DNA from: UBA2040 sp963977135 | GTDB lineage: Bacteria > Bacteroidota > Bacteroidia > Flavobacteriales_D > Crocinitomicaceae | Length of the DNA stretch: 64,000 nucleotides | Assembly (NCBI GenBank): GCA_963977135.1 | Contig: CAXBNN010000011.1 | Span: 40,911 to 104,910 of the forward strand | Direction: 5' to 3' | Shown here: in pieces, positions 63,549 through 64,000 of the stretch | Numbering within the stretch: the stretch's first letter is position 1 | Layout: every line of letters begins with the position of its first letter | Notes under the pieces: model-generated | What the model was told of the DNA's origin: nothing | Seen by the model: only the letters and a program-made list of their open reading frames with translations | The model's database searches: none | Position numbers and translations under genes: made by a program

Positions 63549-64000
63549 ACAAAAAAAACTCAACGATTTCTCGAAGAGGATTTAAGAGTGGCATCACAGT
63601 CTGCCGACAGGCAAGGACTTACTCTCCCACCTTTATAAGCAGCACAAAATTTTAATCACAAAAAAGCCCTCTACGATTGCTCGAAGAGGGCTTAAAAGTG
63701 GCGTCCCTGTCTGCCGACAGGCAGGGACTTACTCTCCACCCTTTAATTGGGTAGTAGAAAAAAAACAAACACAAAAAAAAACCGAACCAAAAGGAACGGG
63801 GCTTAAAAGTGGCGTCCCTGTTTGCCGACAGACAGGGACTTACTCTCCACCCTTTAATTGGGTAGTAGAAAAAAACAAACACAAAAAAAAACAAACACAA
63901 AAAAAACCGAACCAAAAGGAACGGGGTTTAAAAGTGGCGTCCCTGTTTGCCGACAGGCAGGGACTTACTCTCCTACCTTTAATTGGGTAGTAGAAAAAAA
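63549..64000. repeat. Tandem array of about 110-bp units with 26-bp near-palindromes (continues past the window)
   Basis: Four units, the left one degenerate. Each has, on the plus strand: a stretch able to form a hairpin or its relic, TTAAAAGTGGCGT, the near-palindrome (63593-63618 degenerate, 63703-63728, 63814-63839, 63939-63964; core CTGCCGACAGGCAGGGAC), ACTTACTCTCC, TTTAATTGGGTAGTAG and a poly-A/CAAACACA spacer. Palindrome starts are 110, 111 and 125 bases apart. The hairpin AAGCCCTCT/AGAGGGCTT at 63664-63693, read on the minus strand, is followed by Ts like a terminator. An open frame of 87 codons across it is repeat-derived. Confidence 0.8.

Noticed and set aside
63652..63915. Open frame of 87 codons on the minus strand
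   Set aside because: The product is the repeat unit translated more than once, with poly-A/T stretches and no start context; it is a by-product of the array.
63549..64000. Possible CRISPR array or integron attC array
   Set aside because: Units are about 110 bp and almost entirely repeated, with no short unique spacers; there are no GTTRRRY/RYYYAAC core sites, and no cas or integrase gene is visible.

Overview
The window is an AT-rich chromosomal segment of a member of the phylum Bacteroidota, most likely the Flavobacteriales. The evidence is a gliding-type ABC ATPase (GldA-like), two secreted proteins with type IX secretion (T9SS) C-terminal sorting tails, two TonB-dependent receptors that begin with a carboxypeptidase-regulatory-like domain, many short lipoproteins, and promoters of the Bacteroidota form TTG-N19-TAnnTTTG. 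The genus (a Fluviicola-like organism is plausible) is inference. I see no tRNA gene, complete rRNA gene, CRISPR array, prophage or classical insertion sequence.

Layout. 0-3.4 kb: tail of an aquaporin, a DtxR/MntR-type regulator, and a divergent TonB receptor whose promoter carries a perfect inverted repeat. 3.4-31 kb: mostly housekeeping genes (DbpA-like helicase, acyl-CoA dehydrogenase, rnhB, lnt, purB, truA, tyrS, gldA, rsgA, dtd), mixed with envelope proteins of unknown function, a sigma/anti-sigma pair and secreted T9SS proteins. 29.4-29.96 kb: a compact element made of a GxxExxY-family gene between 33-bp GC-rich inverted repeats. 31-45 kb: accessory metabolism and visible gene decay: a frameshifted lipoprotein, an orphan T9SS tail, a gene split by an in-frame TAG, and a MITE-like repeat. 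This part also holds a MarR/OhrR-type stress cluster with a candidate operator. 45-51 kb: SulP permease, shikimate genes, tsaB and a response regulator.

52-63.2 kb looks like one phosphate-acquisition locus: two PhoB-type response regulators, a PhoR-type kinase, a Na/Pi cotransporter with an extracytoplasmic N-terminal domain and a C-terminal PhoU-like domain, a large TonB-dependent receptor and a beta-helix lipoprotein. Upstream of four of these transcription units I find TTAAC-like direct repeats with 11-bp phasing, the geometry of PhoP/SphR-type Pho boxes. At the receptor and the cotransporter the nearest repeat lies exactly 12 bp from the -33 element. Together they suggest a PhoBR regulon in which an outer-membrane receptor and a surface lipoprotein feed a phosphate uptake route. 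A promoter-hairpin-T-tract unit at about 51.98-52.09 kb may encode a small RNA or attenuator.

The last 450 bases are a tandem array of about 110-bp units, each with a 26-bp near-palindrome, running off the right edge. Imperfect inverted repeats built of short iterated words recur in many intergenic gaps. Several housekeeping genes have a TAnnTTYG box only 1-7 bases before the start codon, which predicts leaderless mRNAs.
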